A DNA stretch of 47,057 bases from Aliivibrio sifiae (GCF_002954715.1 NZ_MSCP01000001.1:80966-128022), one strand, 5' to 3'; positions 1 to 9,674 are shown, counted from the stretch's first letter. Notes: generated by a model from the letters alone, not told the origin. Made by a program: numbers and translations.

Positions 1-32
1 CTAAAAGTAAAATGATACAGAATAGACACTGC

Positions 33-148
33 GGAGTGGTCGTTCAGTTGGTTAGGCTTTTTATTGGAGAGCTTAGCGGCCAGTCACGCCGGGGGACGTG
101 TCGCTTTCAAGGTTAATAGAAAGTCCCGTTAACGTAGCCACTATACCA
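33..148 (+). pseudogene. Degenerate tRNA-Asp(GTC)-like sequence
   Basis: Pieces of a bacterial tRNA-Asp appear in order. The acceptor and D-arm start (GGAGTGGT, then GTTCAGTTGGTTAG) lies at 33-55. An anticodon stem-loop with CGGC/GCCG flanking CAGTCAC is at 77-91 (anticodon GTC at 83-85). An AGTCCCGT T-arm remnant is at 122-129, and CCACT...CCA at 138-148. It is broken: the D region holds about 18 extra bases, the variable/T region is expanded, the outer acceptor pairs do not match, and the universally conserved U33 is A. Vibrio rRNA operons often end in tRNA-Asp, so this is probably the decayed last gene of an upstream operon. Cloverleaf parts are seen in the sequence; the rRNA link is inferred, because no 5S sequence is visible in the window. 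Confidence 0.6.
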
Positions 149-150
149 AG

Positions 151-181
151 AAAGCCCTAATTGAAAGATTAGGGCTTTTTT
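151..181 (+). terminator. Rho-independent terminator of the upstream RNA operon
   Basis: A perfect 11-bp stem AAAGCCCTAAT/ATTAGGGCTTT (151-161 and 168-178) with a 6-base loop is followed by a T run. It directly follows the tRNA-Asp remnant and precedes the plpD-like gene, so it probably ends a stable-RNA operon entering from the left. Confidence 0.85.
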
Positions 182-296
182 ACATCTGTTATAAATACAT
201 TTAACGGTATAAACACGGTTAAATGACATTAGTTAAGCTTTCTCATCCCTCTTTCATCCTGTATTCTTTTAGTATTGCTATTTCAAGGATGACATC
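182..296. other. Upstream region of the patatin gene
   Basis: AT-rich non-coding DNA between the RNA-operon terminator and the patatin start. It must hold that gene's promoter, but I see no strong -35/-10 pair or operator. Confidence 0.5.
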
Positions 297-2555
297 ATGC
301 GTTTTAAATCACTCTTACTTCCTGCTTTATGTCTTTTTGTTTCACCTTTAGTTTTTGCAGAACAAGCTCGTCCCAAAATTGGTCTTGTGCTTGCTGGTGG
401 CGGAGCAAAAGGTGCTGCTCATATTGGTGTACTAAAGGCATTAGAAGAGATGCATATCCCTATTGATTATATTACTGGTACTAGTATGGGGGCTTATGTT
501 GGTGGGCTGTATGCTTCAGGGATGAGCGCTGATGAAATTGCAGAATTTATTGGTACGGTAAATTGGAATAGTGGCTTTGTTGATAAAGTTGAACGAAGTG
601 AAAGAGAAATAAGAGATAAAGAATATGAAGACCGTTATCAAATTGGAACTGATATTGGTTTTTCATTTACAGAACTAAAAGCACCAAAAGGGTTTGTTCA
701 AGGTCAAAATATGGCTAAAATCCTCCGAACAACCTCAGGTAATGTTTCTTATTTACAATCTTTTGATGATCTTCCTATTCCTTTTAGAGCGGTGGCCACA
801 GACATTGAAAAGTTGGAACCTGTTATCTTAGATAAAGGGAATTTGGCAGAGGCAATGATGGCGAGTATGTCAGTGCCTGGAGCTTTACCTCCAGTTGAAT
901 ATGAAGGTCGTTTACTCGTCGATGGTGGCAGTGTAAATAATATGCCTGTAGATGTAGCTAGGGACATGGGGGCAGATATCATCATTGCTGTAGATATTGG
1001 TTCTGATTACTTAGAAGCAGAAGATATATCAAGCTATTTATCTGTAATGGGGCAGCTAACAAACTACATAGTAAAGAATAGTACTAAACAGCAAGAAGCT
1101 CTATTGAATAATAATGATATTTTTCTTGCACCAAATGTGGGGAAAATGGACACTGCAGAATTTGATAAAATGCCTTTTGCTTACGGGAAAGGCTATGATA
1201 TTGCTTATGAGCAACACCTAAAATTAGATAAGCTAGTATTATCAGCCTCCGAATACCAAGCGTACTTAAATGAAAAAGAGAAAAAAACCAGTAAGCTAAA
1301 ACGTGGTAATAATCTTAAAATAGATCATATAACACTGAATAATAATAGTTCATACAGTGAACGTATGTTATTGGAGTACCTTCAAATAGATGAAGGCGAA
1401 ATTTATACTTCAGATCAATTAGAGGCTAAAGTCAGAGCGTTATATACGATTGATAGATTTGAACGAATTGATTATTTTTATCAGACAACCAGTGATGGAG
1501 AGACGGAATTAGTTGTCGATGTAAATGAAAAAAGTTGGGGACCCAATTATTTAGATTTTCGATTTGCATTAGAGGATGACTTTTACAATGAAAGTAAATA
1601 CTCACTTGGTTTTTCGATTAACTTTACAGATATTAATATCATAGGCTTATCTGAAAATAGTTCTGAGTTAAGAACGAATTTTGAGCTAGGTACAGATAAG
1701 TTGATGCAAGCCGAGTTATATACCCCTTTTCTTAGTAATCAATTATTGTTTTCTTCTCTAAAAGGAACTTATAGCGTTACTCAAACTCAATTTAGGCCAA
1801 CTCCAACCCTTGATAATATAGATAATTATCTACCTACGGAATACAGTGAGCTTGAATTTGAGGCATCTTTAGGAATACAACCGGCGCTGTGGAGTGATTT
1901 TAGAGTTGGCGCAAGATATACAACTGGTGATTTAGTTTTAAATATTTTACCCGATTATAATAGCAATTATGAAAGACAAGGAATATTTGTACAATATCGT
2001 TTAGATACACTAGATAACTTTACTTTCCCGACTAAAGGTTTTTATTTATTTTCTGAGTATCTATATAGCGAAGATACATTAGGGGAAATTAGTAGCAGTG
2101 ATATGATTGATGATTCAGTTGTTGAGTTAACCGTTAATGGCAGATTTGCTTATACGATAAAGCGTCATACTTTAGTCGTACATGGAGAGTACGGAGTTGT
2201 CGAAAATAAAAGTGGAGGGATCCCTCTGGAGCCTAAATCATTAGGTGGTTTTCTTCATTTATCAGGGATATCAAAAGACAGTTTATCTGGCGAAAACCTG
2301 GCATTTGCAAGCTTAGTTTATCGTTATCGCTTAATGGATAATGATTTTGGGCTATTTCAGTCACCTATATACTTAGGAACCTCTCTTGAGCAAGGAAGTG
2401 TGTGGAACGATGAGCACTTTAGTGATGCGCCTATGTATACAGCAGGCTCTATTTTTGCAGGGATAGATTCACCATTAGGGCCTATTATTTTAGCTTATGG
2501 TAGAACAGAACAAAATCATGAATCAGTATATTTAAGCATTGGAGCAACATTATAA
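297..2555 (+). CDS. Patatin-like phospholipase with C-terminal outer-membrane barrel (PlpD-like, type Vd autotransporter)
   Basis: This is a 752-residue protein with a cleavable signal peptide (about 1-21, ending VFA). A patatin domain follows (about 25-310): the glycine-rich oxyanion motif GGGAKG lies near 34-39, the nucleophile S63 is in GTSMG, and D209 in DGG completes the Ser-Asp dyad. A POTRA-like segment (about 340-415) and a beta-rich region to the C-terminus resembling the BamA/surface-antigen family come next. This order is that of PlpD of Pseudomonas aeruginosa, in which one polypeptide carries a lipase and its own outer-membrane translocator. The predicted role is lipid hydrolysis at or outside the outer membrane; the natural substrate is unknown. 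The start is supported by AAGGA at 285-289. It stands alone as a single-gene unit between two terminators. Confidence 0.88.
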   Translation: MRFKSLLLPALCLFVSPLVFAEQARPKIGLVLAGGGAKGAAHIGVLKALEEMHIPIDYITGTSMGAYVGGLYASGMSADEIAEFIGTVNWNSGFVDKVERSEREIRDKEYEDRYQIGTDIGFSFTELKAPKGFVQGQNMAKILRTTSGNVSYLQSFDDLPIPFRAVATDIEKLEPVILDKGNLAEAMMASMSVPGALPPVEYEGRLLVDGGSVNNMPVDVARDMGADIIIAVDIGSDYLEAEDISSYLSVMGQLTNYIVKNSTKQQEALLNNNDIFLAPNVGKMDTAEFDKMPFAYGKGYDIAYEQHLKLDKLVLSASEYQAYLNEKEKKTSKLKRGNNLKIDHITLNNNSSYSERMLLEYLQIDEGEIYTSDQLEAKVRALYTIDRFERIDYFYQTTSDGETELVVDVNEKSWGPNYLDFRFALEDDFYNESKYSLGFSINFTDINIIGLSENSSELRTNFELGTDKLMQAELYTPFLSNQLLFSSLKGTYSVTQTQFRPTPTLDNIDNYLPTEYSELEFEASLGIQPALWSDFRVGARYTTGDLVLNILPDYNSNYERQGIFVQYRLDTLDNFTFPTKGFYLFSEYLYSEDTLGEISSSDMIDDSVVELTVNGRFAYTIKRHTLVVHGEYGVVENKSGGIPLEPKSLGGFLHLSGISKDSLSGENLAFASLVYRYRLMDNDFGLFQSPIYLGTSLEQGSVWNDEHFSDAPMYTAGSIFAGIDSPLGPIILAYGRTEQNHESVYLSIGATL

Positions 2556-2590
2556 TGTTTAAAAGTGCGCCATAAGTCGTATGTTGTTTG

Positions 2591-2644
2591 ATGTGGTGAG
2601 ATTTTAATTTTAAGTTAAATTTGCTATCATCTCGCCACATTTTT
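2591..2644 (+). terminator. Long-loop hairpin ending the patatin gene
   Basis: ATGTGGTGAGAT (2591-2602) pairs with ATCTCGCCACAT (2629-2640), a 12-bp stem with one G-T wobble, followed by a T run. The 26-base AT-rich loop is unusually long for an intrinsic terminator. The loop contains TGCTATCAT, which resembles an extended -10 element and could also serve acnB, so part of this hairpin may be promoter DNA. Confidence 0.5.
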
Positions 2645-2776
2645 AGTCTATACCGATACATATTCTCTTGTTTTATTGAGATTTATAACAGAATTAAAAA
2701 GTTAAAGGATATAAACTGAATCGTTTCCAAGGATGTTTACTCATTAAGAGTAGACCAGAAAGTGAGGAATTAAGTC

Positions 2777-5365
2777 GTGCTTGAAGCTTATCGTAAACAC
2801 GTCGCAGAACGTGCTTCTGAAGGTGTGGTCCCAAGACCATTAAATGCTGAACAAGTAGCAGCATTAGTTGAACTAGTAAAAAATCCGCCACAAGGTGAAG
2901 AAGAAGTTATTCTTGATTTACTAGAAAATCGCATTCCCCCTGGTGTTGACGAAGCCGCTTATGTTAAAGCTGGTTTCTTAACTGCAATCACAAAAGGCGA
3001 GGTATCGTCTCCTCTGGTTAGTCGTGAAAAAGCTGCTCAATTATTAGGTACGATGCAAGGTGGTTATAATATTGATTCGCTCGTCAATTTACTTGATGAC
3101 GAAGAGCTTGCCCCTATCGCAGTAAAAGCACTATCTCATACATTATTAATGTTTGATTCTTTCTACGATGTAGAAGAAAAAGTAAAATCAGGTAATGAAT
3201 CAGCACAGCAAGTACTTCAATCTTGGGCTGATGCTGAATGGTTTACCGCAAAAGAAAAAGTAGCGGAAAAAATCACTGTTAAAGTATTTAAAGTCACTGG
3301 TGAAACAAACACCGACGACCTATCTCCAGCACCAGATGCTTGGTCACGCCCAGATATTCCAGTTCATGCAAAAGCGATGCTGAAGATGGAACGTGACGGA
3401 ATTACACCAGATGAGCAAGGTAGCGTTGGCCCAATTAATCAAATTGAAGAGATGCAAAAAGATGGCATCCCACTGGCTTATGTTGGTGATGTTGTTGGTA
3501 CGGGCTCTTCACGTAAGTCAGCAACAAATTCAGTTCTTTGGTTTATGGGCGATGATATTCCTTATGTACCGAACAAACGTACTGGTGGAGTTTGTTTAGG
3601 TGGTAAGATAGCTCCAATTTTCTACAACACAATGGAAGACTCAGGTGCACTGCCGATTGAATTGAATGTTCAAGACATGAATATGGGTGATGTCATTGAT
3701 ATCTTCCCTTATGAAGGTGTTGTTCGTAAAGGTGGTGTAGAGATCTCTAACTTTGATCTTGGTAAAGTATTGCTTGATGAAGTTCGCGCTGGTGGCCGTA
3801 TTCCACTTATCATTGGCCGTGGTTTAACAAGCCGTGCTCGTACTTCTCTTGGTCTTGAAGATACCGATTTATTTGCTAAACCAGTTGACCCATCAGCTTC
3901 AGATAAAGGCTACACTTTAGCTCAGAAGATGGTAGGTAAAGCTTGTGGAACTGAAGGTGTTCGCGCTGGTCAGTATTGTGAACCTAAGATGACAACTGTG
4001 GGCTCTCAAGATACCACTGGTCCTATGACACGTGATGAGCTAAAAGATCTCGCTTGTTTAGGTTTTTCTGCTGATCTTGTTATGCAATCATTCTGTCATA
4101 CATCGGCTTATCCAAAACCTGTTGATGTTAATACTCACCATACACTGCCTGATTTTATTATGAATCGTGCGGGTGTTTCACTTCGTCCTGGTGATGGTGT
4201 AATTCACTCGTGGCTAAACCGTATGCTTCTACCTGATACCGTTGGTACTGGTGGTGATTCACATACACGTTTCCCTCTTGGTATCTCTTTCCCTGCTGGT
4301 TCTGGCCTTGTAGCATTTGCTGCTGCGACGGGTGTTATGCCTCTGGACATGCCTGAATCAATCTTGGTTCGTTTTAAAGGTGAAATGCAACCGGGTATTA
4401 CATTACGTGACCTTGTTCATGCCATCCCTTATTACGGTATTCAGCAAGGCCTATTAACAGTAGCTAAAGCGGGTAAGGTTAATGAATTCTCTGGTCGTGT
4501 ACTAGAGATTGAAGGTGTTGAGCACTTATCTGTAGAACAAGCATTTGAATTATCAGACGCATCTGCTGAACGTTCAGCCGCTGGTTGTACTGTTAAGCTT
4601 TCTCAAGAGTCAATTGAAGAATATTTAAATTCGAATATTGTTATGTTGAAGTGGATGATTTCTGAAGGTTATGGCGATCGTCGTACTCTTGAGCGTCGTG
4701 TTACTTCAATGGAAGAGTGGTTAGCTAATCCTGAATTGATGGAAGCAGATAAAGACGCGGAATATGCACATGTGATCGAAATAGATCTTGCGGATATTAA
4801 AGAACCAATTCTTTGTGCTCCAAATGATCCCGATGATGCTCGTTTACTTTCAGAAGTTCAAGGTACAGAAATTAATGAAGTATTCATTGGTTCTTGTATG
4901 ACGAACATCGGTCACTTCCGTGCAGCAGGTAAGATGCTTGAAGAGTTTAATGGCTCTTTAAATACTCGCTTATGGGTTGCTCCACCAACGAAGATGGATA
5001 AAGACCAACTGACAGAAGAAGGCTACTACGGCATCTTCGGTCGCGCAGGGGTTCGTATTGAAACTCCGGGTTGTTCACTATGTATGGGGAACCAAGCTCG
5101 TGTTGCTGATAAAGCGACAGTAATGTCGACCTCAACTCGTAACTTTCCAAACCGTTTAGGTAATGGTGCCAATGTTTACCTTGCTTCTGCTGAGCTTTCA
5201 GCGGTTGGCGCGATTCTAGGTCGAATTCCAACGCAGGCTGAATACTTAGAATATGCTCAAAAAATTGATGCAACGGCAGCGGATACATACCGTTACTTGA
5301 ACTTCCATAAAATGGGGCAATACACAGATAAAGCAGATACTGTTATTTTTCAAGAACCCGCTTAA
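2777..5365 (+). CDS. acnB: Aconitate hydratase B (bifunctional aconitase/2-methylisocitrate dehydratase)
   Basis: AcnB interconverts citrate and isocitrate in the TCA cycle in the cytoplasm. The protein has 862 residues, against 865 in E. coli, and matches it almost throughout. The N-terminal HEAT-like domain begins [13 protein letters not shown], the swivel domain carries [17 protein letters not shown], and the catalytic core follows. The [4Fe-4S] ligands are visible as C707 (GSCMTN), C766 and C769 (GCSLCMGN), offset by exactly three from the E. coli cysteines. The start codon is GTG, with AGGA at 2765-2768 eight bases upstream, and it gives the family N-terminus. In E. coli yacL lies immediately downstream; here a minus-strand glycerate module sits between them. 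Confidence 0.98.
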   Translation: MLEAYRKHVAERASEGVVPRPLNAEQVAALVELVKNPPQGEEEVILDLLENRIPPGVDEAAYVKAGFLTAITKGEVSSPLVSREKAAQLLGTMQGGYNIDSLVNLLDDEELAPIAVKALSHTLLMFDSFYDVEEKVKSGNESAQQVLQSWADAEWFTAKEKVAEKITVKVFKVTGETNTDDLSPAPDAWSRPDIPVHAKAMLKMERDGITPDEQGSVGPINQIEEMQKDGIPLAYVGDVVGTGSSRKSATNSVLWFMGDDIPYVPNKRTGGVCLGGKIAPIFYNTMEDSGALPIELNVQDMNMGDVIDIFPYEGVVRKGGVEISNFDLGKVLLDEVRAGGRIPLIIGRGLTSRARTSLGLEDTDLFAKPVDPSASDKGYTLAQKMVGKACGTEGVRAGQYCEPKMTTVGSQDTTGPMTRDELKDLACLGFSADLVMQSFCHTSAYPKPVDVNTHHTLPDFIMNRAGVSLRPGDGVIHSWLNRMLLPDTVGTGGDSHTRFPLGISFPAGSGLVAFAAATGVMPLDMPESILVRFKGEMQPGITLRDLVHAIPYYGIQQGLLTVAKAGKVNEFSGRVLEIEGVEHLSVEQAFELSDASAERSAAGCTVKLSQESIEEYLNSNIVMLKWMISEGYGDRRTLERRVTSMEEWLANPELMEADKDAEYAHVIEIDLADIKEPILCAPNDPDDARLLSEVQGTEINEVFIGSCMTNIGHFRAAGKMLEEFNGSLNTRLWVAPPTKMDKDQLTEEGYYGIFGRAGVRIETPGCSLCMGNQARVADKATVMSTSTRNFPNRLGNGANVYLASAELSAVGAILGRIPTQAEYLEYAQKIDATAADTYRYLNFHKMGQYTDKADTVIFQEPA

Positions 5366-5381
5366 TCTTTGTTTATGATTA

Positions 5382-5412
5382 AAAAAAGCAGCCAAATAGG
5401 CTGCTTTTTTGT
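5382..5412 (+). terminator. Bidirectional terminator between acnB and the glycerate kinase gene
   Basis: A perfect 12-bp stem AAAAAAGCAGCC/GGCTGCTTTTTT (5382-5393, 5399-5410) encloses a 5-base loop, with A and T runs on both sides. It can serve acnB from the left and the glycerate kinase gene from the right. Confidence 0.9.
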
Positions 5413-5470
5413 TGTGTATTATTTGATATTAATACCGTATCTAAATTGTTTTTATTAAAAACGCGTTACA

Positions 5471-6610
5471 TTATTTTTTAACATTTATAGAGTAAATAGC
5501 GGCTACGTTTCTTGCTGTATTTTCAACATTTATTGCTGCTTCTTTCAGTGCAATCTCTAATGATACAGAACGAGGAACGACACTAAATACCGCGTCAATA
5601 CCGTAATCGTGAACAACAGCGCAATCGTCAGATAAACAACCAGCAATACCAATAACAGGTAAATTATATTTTTTAGCAGTTCTTGCTACTCCAATTGGAG
5701 TTTTACCGTGAATGGTTTGACTATCGATACGACCTTCACCTGTAATCACTAAATCTGCATTAGATAGCACATCACTTAAATTAACAGCATCCATTACGAT
5801 TTCGATACCAGGGCGAAGATTAGCATCAAATAACCCAAGCAGTGCAGCACCAAGACCGCCAGCTGCACCTGCACCTGCTATCTCTTTAATGTCTTTGTTT
5901 AATTGTTTTTTAATTACGTCAGCGTAATGACTCAGATTGCTATCAAGTTGCTTAACAATTTCTAGAGTCGCGCCTTTTTGTGGCCCAAATACATAAGATG
6001 CACCTTTAGGGCCACAGAGTGGGTTGTCGACATCACAAGCAACCTCTAATAGGGTATTATCTAATCTAGGATCTCTATTGCTTATATCGATAGTGGCTAA
6101 ATCTGCTAATGATCCACCACCAAAAGTAAGATCATTACCTTCTTGGTCTAATAGTTTAATACCAAGTGCTTGAGCCATACCTATGCCACCATCATTGGTC
6201 GCACTACCGCCAATACCTACGATAATGTGTTTAACACCTTTATCTAAAGCGGCTTTAATTAATTCACCCGTACCATAAGTTGTCGTATGTAATGGGTTAC
6301 GATACTCAGGTGCAACAAGGTGAAGACCAGAAGCAGCTGCCATTTCAACAATAGCGGTTTTACCATCTCCTAATAAGCCATAAAAGCCAGTGACAGTATT
6401 CCCAAGAGGTGCCGTTACTTGGCATTCAATAATTGATCCGCCAGTAGCATCAATTAAAGATTGAACCGTTCCCTCACCTCCATCAGCCATTGGTAATTTT
6501 ATGTATTTAGCATTCGGTAGCACTTGTTTAAATCCAGCTTCAATTGCGGTAGCAACTTCCATTGCGGTTAAACTTTCTTTGTATGAATCGGGAGCAATAA
6601 CAATTTTCAT
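5471..6610 (-). CDS. garK: Glycerate kinase (GarK/GlxK family)
   Basis: The product phosphorylates D-glycerate with ATP, probably to 2-phosphoglycerate as in the E. coli GarK/GlxK class, feeding lower glycolysis. It has 379 residues, the usual family length (about 380). Family motifs visible include the N-terminal MKIVIAPDSYKESLTA, the glycine-rich MADGGEGT, GIGGSATNDGG near the middle, and GEGRIDSQTIHGKTP near the C-terminal third. It follows the permease gene with a 12-base gap, so the two are probably co-transcribed. No dehydratase, aldolase or tartronate-semialdehyde reductase of the glucarate/galactarate pathway lies nearby, so the module looks suited to external glycerate. GarK and GlxK cannot be separated from sequence alone. 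Confidence 0.9.
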   Translation of the reverse strand: MKIVIAPDSYKESLTAMEVATAIEAGFKQVLPNAKYIKLPMADGGEGTVQSLIDATGGSIIECQVTAPLGNTVTGFYGLLGDGKTAIVEMAAASGLHLVAPEYRNPLHTTTYGTGELIKAALDKGVKHIIVGIGGSATNDGGIGMAQALGIKLLDQEGNDLTFGGGSLADLATIDISNRDPRLDNTLLEVACDVDNPLCGPKGASYVFGPQKGATLEIVKQLDSNLSHYADVIKKQLNKDIKEIAGAGAAGGLGAALLGLFDANLRPGIEIVMDAVNLSDVLSNADLVITGEGRIDSQTIHGKTPIGVARTAKKYNLPVIGIAGCLSDDCAVVHDYGIDAVFSVVPRSVSLEIALKEAAINVENTARNVAAIYSINVKK

Positions 6611-6622
6611 AATAAAGCCTTA

Positions 6623-7888
6623 TTAAACAAATAAACCAAAGACGCCAAAAATAAGAGTAGAGACGGTCGCGATCATTAGACCGACAGCTGATTCATAAGG
6701 GATTAGTTTTAAACGTTCTTTCATATCCATATGAACAGCACCCCCTGTCGCATGGAAGAAACTGCCGTGTGGCATGTGATCAAATACTGTTGCACCAGCA
6801 TGAATCATTGCGGCACCAGCAAGAGCAGGCACGCCAAGCTCTAGAATAGTATGGCTAAACACACTTGCAGCGACGGCAGTACCTGCGGTAGTTGATGCTG
6901 TTGCTAATGACATCATGGCACCAGAAATTGGCGCTAATAAATAAGAAGGAAGACCTGATGCGGTTAATACTTCAATCAATCCTGATTTGAGACCTGAATT
7001 TGCAATGATACCAGCGAGCGTACCCGTACCTAGCAGCATTACTGCAACGGGAGCCATTCGAGATAGACCTGATACAGCAAAATGGTTAGTGTCTTTAAAT
7101 CGGCCCATTGCTACAGCACCAAGTAAGCCACCAAGCGGAAGGGCAATTAAAGGGTCAACATTAATTCCTGCGATAGGGCGTAAAGCAAGAAGGCTGATAG
7201 CAACAAGAGGGGCGATAATTGAAGCTATGAAACTTGGCAGGCGAGAATGGTCAACTGATACCACTTCATGCTCTTGAACTTTACTGCCTTTATTAATTAA
7301 TTTTTTAGCGATGAAGTAGGCGAAAACTAAGCCGAATAAACCAGGAATAATACCGGCAGCCATTACTGAAGTTAGGGGAACATTAAATGCGTCAGCAGCT
7401 GCAATAGCGTTTGGATTTGGTGACATTACGTTACCAGCTTTACCGCCTCCAACCATCGCTAATAGGATTGCCATTTTTGAAAGGTCTGCACGACGAGCAA
7501 TTGCGAGAGCAATAGGAGCAACAGTAATAACAGCAACATCAACAAAAACGCCTACAGCTGTTAAGATCATTGTCGCCACAGCTAAAGCAAGCAAAGCACG
7601 AGTTTCTCCGACTTTTTTTACAATGGTTTCAGCAATCGATGTTGCAGCACCAGATTCGATTAATACACCAGCAAGAACACCTGCGGCGAGAATACGGAGT
7701 ACAGCAGTAACAATACCTTGAGCGCCGCCGATCATTAAGTTAACGGTATCTGTTAGTGATACGCCGCCAACAATACCACCAACTAAAGCACCTATGATCA
7801 TGCCATACGCGGGCGGTACTTTTTTCAAAATGAGTGTAATTGCCACGATCAGCGCAGCAATTGCGCCTAAAGTAGATACTTCGATCAT
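6623..7888 (-). CDS. GntP-family permease, probable glycerate transporter
   Basis: This is a 421-residue, strongly hydrophobic inner-membrane protein with about 12 membrane segments. It resembles the gluconate:H+ symporter (GntP) family; the run GGGKAGNVMSPNPNAIAAAD near residue 150 and the glycine-rich membrane segments fit. Family members carry gluconate, other sugar acids or glycerate with protons. Its pairing with a glycerate kinase 12 bases downstream and a CdaR-type regulator upstream makes glycerate the most likely substrate, by inference. A perfect inverted repeat (7992-8007) about 105 bases upstream of its start is a candidate control site. Confidence 0.85.
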   Translation of the reverse strand: MIEVSTLGAIAALIVAITLILKKVPPAYGMIIGALVGGIVGGVSLTDTVNLMIGGAQGIVTAVLRILAAGVLAGVLIESGAATSIAETIVKKVGETRALLALAVATMILTAVGVFVDVAVITVAPIALAIARRADLSKMAILLAMVGGGKAGNVMSPNPNAIAAADAFNVPLTSVMAAGIIPGLFGLVFAYFIAKKLINKGSKVQEHEVVSVDHSRLPSFIASIIAPLVAISLLALRPIAGINVDPLIALPLGGLLGAVAMGRFKDTNHFAVSGLSRMAPVAVMLLGTGTLAGIIANSGLKSGLIEVLTASGLPSYLLAPISGAMMSLATASTTAGTAVAASVFSHTILELGVPALAGAAMIHAGATVFDHMPHGSFFHATGGAVHMDMKERLKLIPYESAVGLMIATVSTLIFGVFGLFV

Positions 7889-7991
7889 ATTAATGTTCCA
7901 TTTAATAATTAAGATGGCAGTAATCTATCTGTAACCTAGAAAATAAGCTTTAGACGCATGAACAAAATTGATTGATTAGATAATTCATATA

Positions 7992-8007
7992 TTGTGCATT
8001 TGCACAA
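7992..8007. promoter_or_regulatory. Candidate operator upstream of the permease-kinase pair
   Basis: TTGTGCA-TT-TGCACAA is a perfect 7-2-7 inverted repeat lying just after the regulator stop codon and about 105 bases before the permease start. There is no T run on the minus strand, so it is unlikely to be the regulator terminator. A dimeric regulator, most simply the CdaR-type protein next door, could bind here. Binding is inferred. Confidence 0.45.
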
Positions 8008-8018
8008 ATACTTTCGTA

Positions 8019-9161
8019 TTATTTATTGGTTAATATAGCTAAATATAAATAAGTGATGTCATTTATCTTGTTGATATTTAAGCCTGTTTCTTTTTCTATT
8101 CTTTCTAATCGATAACGAAGAGTATTTCGATGAATATGAAGTATTTTGCATGTTTGAGCTGAATCACAATTATGAATAAAAAAGGTGCGTAATGTTTTTA
8201 GTAAGCTGCCCTTTGTATCTGCTAACAATATTTTTTTCAGTGGGAGCGCTAATTGTTGTGAACGCCAAGTATCACTACGTAAGCCATCAATAAGAACAGG
8301 TAGTACGTTATCTTGATAAAACAGAATTCGGCTTTTAGAGTTTGCAGTATTCATGGTCGCTTTTGCTGTCATATAAGACTGAGATAACCCTTCTAAATTA
8401 GGAAAGTAATCACCGAGAGCTATTTTTATCGTGAACTTTTCATCATGAGATATCCTCTGGAAAAGCTGGCGAATACGTTTTTCTTCGTGGCTTCGGTTCC
8501 ATCCTGTATCTGTTAATGTGATTGGTTTTAAAACGACAACTTCATTTAAAGTCACAGAACTGATAGCAACTAGATTATCTCGTTCAGGATATTCAAGTAA
8601 GTGAACCAGTTTTTGTAGATGGGTAAGGGACAGGTTTTCACCATTAAATGAATCGACTTTAATGATGGTCGCAATTCGAGGTTGATTAAGATCGAGTTCT
8701 AATCGTTCTGCAATCGAATACAATTGCTGAGTATTGAGATCTGAGGGTTGGATAAGTTGCAGTACTAATTCTTCTTTGTGTCGTTTACTCCACTGTATTT
8801 CTGTCATTAGAGCTGCTTGTTCAATAATCAACTCTGCAGTCATTTTTACTAACTCACCGTATTGCTGAATATCAACTGGTTTTCCTGAAATACCAACGAC
8901 ACCAATTACGTTATTCTGAAAAATAATGGGAAGATTGATCCCTGCTTTTACACCTCGTAATTGTTGGGCTGTCGCATGATCTATTTCCACAATTCTATTT
9001 TCATTAATCGCTAAAATTGCACCTTCATGACGACAATTAAGACGAGAAAGATCGCCAGAGCCAATAATTACACCATATTCATCCATCACATTAACTGAAT
9101 GTTTAATGATTTTCATTGAGCGTTCAACAATCTGTTTCGCGATTACCGTTGTTAACTGCAT
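8019..9161 (-). CDS. cdaR: CdaR/PucR-type transcriptional regulator (sugar diacid or glycerate responsive)
   Basis: The protein has 380 residues and the CdaR architecture. An N-terminal sugar-diacid-recognition domain (about 1-135) contains MDEYGVIIGSGDLSR and a GVVGISG segment. A central GGDEF-like region follows, then a C-terminal PucR-type helix-turn-helix (about 315-372) with CKILHIHRNTLRYRLERIE. E. coli CdaR activates genes for galactarate, glucarate and glycerate use. Here it lies upstream of, and in the same direction as, a glycerate permease and kinase, so it is probably their activator. The 144 bases to divergent yacL hold its promoter. The effector could be glycerate; that is inference from the neighbours. 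Confidence 0.88.
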   Translation of the reverse strand: MQLTTVIAKQIVERSMKIIKHSVNVMDEYGVIIGSGDLSRLNCRHEGAILAINENRIVEIDHATAQQLRGVKAGINLPIIFQNNVIGVVGISGKPVDIQQYGELVKMTAELIIEQAALMTEIQWSKRHKEELVLQLIQPSDLNTQQLYSIAERLELDLNQPRIATIIKVDSFNGENLSLTHLQKLVHLLEYPERDNLVAISSVTLNEVVVLKPITLTDTGWNRSHEEKRIRQLFQRISHDEKFTIKIALGDYFPNLEGLSQSYMTAKATMNTANSKSRILFYQDNVLPVLIDGLRSDTWRSQQLALPLKKILLADTKGSLLKTLRTFFIHNCDSAQTCKILHIHRNTLRYRLERIEKETGLNINKINDITYLYLAILTNK

Positions 9162-9305
9162 TATATTGTCTCTATTTATCGGTCTGTGAGTTAGGTGGTT
9201 TGCTATAAAAATAGTAGCGATGGGATTATACTTAAGGAAAATAGCTCGACATTGTCTTTGATTAAAAACGTGTGAGCTAATACCAGTTAATCGTTAGGAT
9301 ATCCG

Positions 9306-9674
9306 ATGGATTACGAATTTAAAAAAAATACACTCGATGGCACTTACCATGCAAACTTCTCTATGGGTCATGAAGCAATGGGGCGTTGGCTTATAGAAGA
9401 TGTAGCAAAAGACATTGAATTATTAGCTGAGTTATACGAACAAATTGCAGCAGTAAAAAACACACAAGATGAGTGGAAACGCTCAGGTCAGGTAATGACG
9501 CTTATCTTGACCGATCAAGAAGTTATCGTGCAAGAAAATGCGCTTTTTGAAAATTCAGAAGAAGAATTTGAAGAAGATATCCATATGTATGACGATGAAT
9601 GCATATCAGTATGTGGGCTAGAGGATTTTGAAACTATGCTCCAAAGTTGGGAAGTATTTATCCGACGTTTTTAA
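9306..9674 (+). CDS. yacL: YacL family protein (UPF0231)
   Basis: A small acidic cytoplasmic protein of 122 residues; E. coli YacL has 120. Shared features include the N-terminal MDYEF, the SMGHEAMGRW motif near residue 19, and the C-terminal YDDECISVCGLEDFE. Its function is not established. In enterobacteria it follows acnB directly. Here the same pair is split by the inserted minus-strand glycerate module, so yacL has gained its own upstream region (9162-9305). The start is supported by AGGAT at 9297-9301. A strong terminator follows at 9703-9731. Confidence 0.9.
   Translation: MDYEFKKNTLDGTYHANFSMGHEAMGRWLIEDVAKDIELLAELYEQIAAVKNTQDEWKRSGQVMTLILTDQEVIVQENALFENSEEEFEEDIHMYDDECISVCGLEDFETMLQSWEVFIRRF

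Noticed and set aside
4947-5288. Minus-strand frame of 113 codons inside acnB
   Set aside because: It lies entirely opposite the conserved catalytic end of acnB and is explained by codon bias of that gene.
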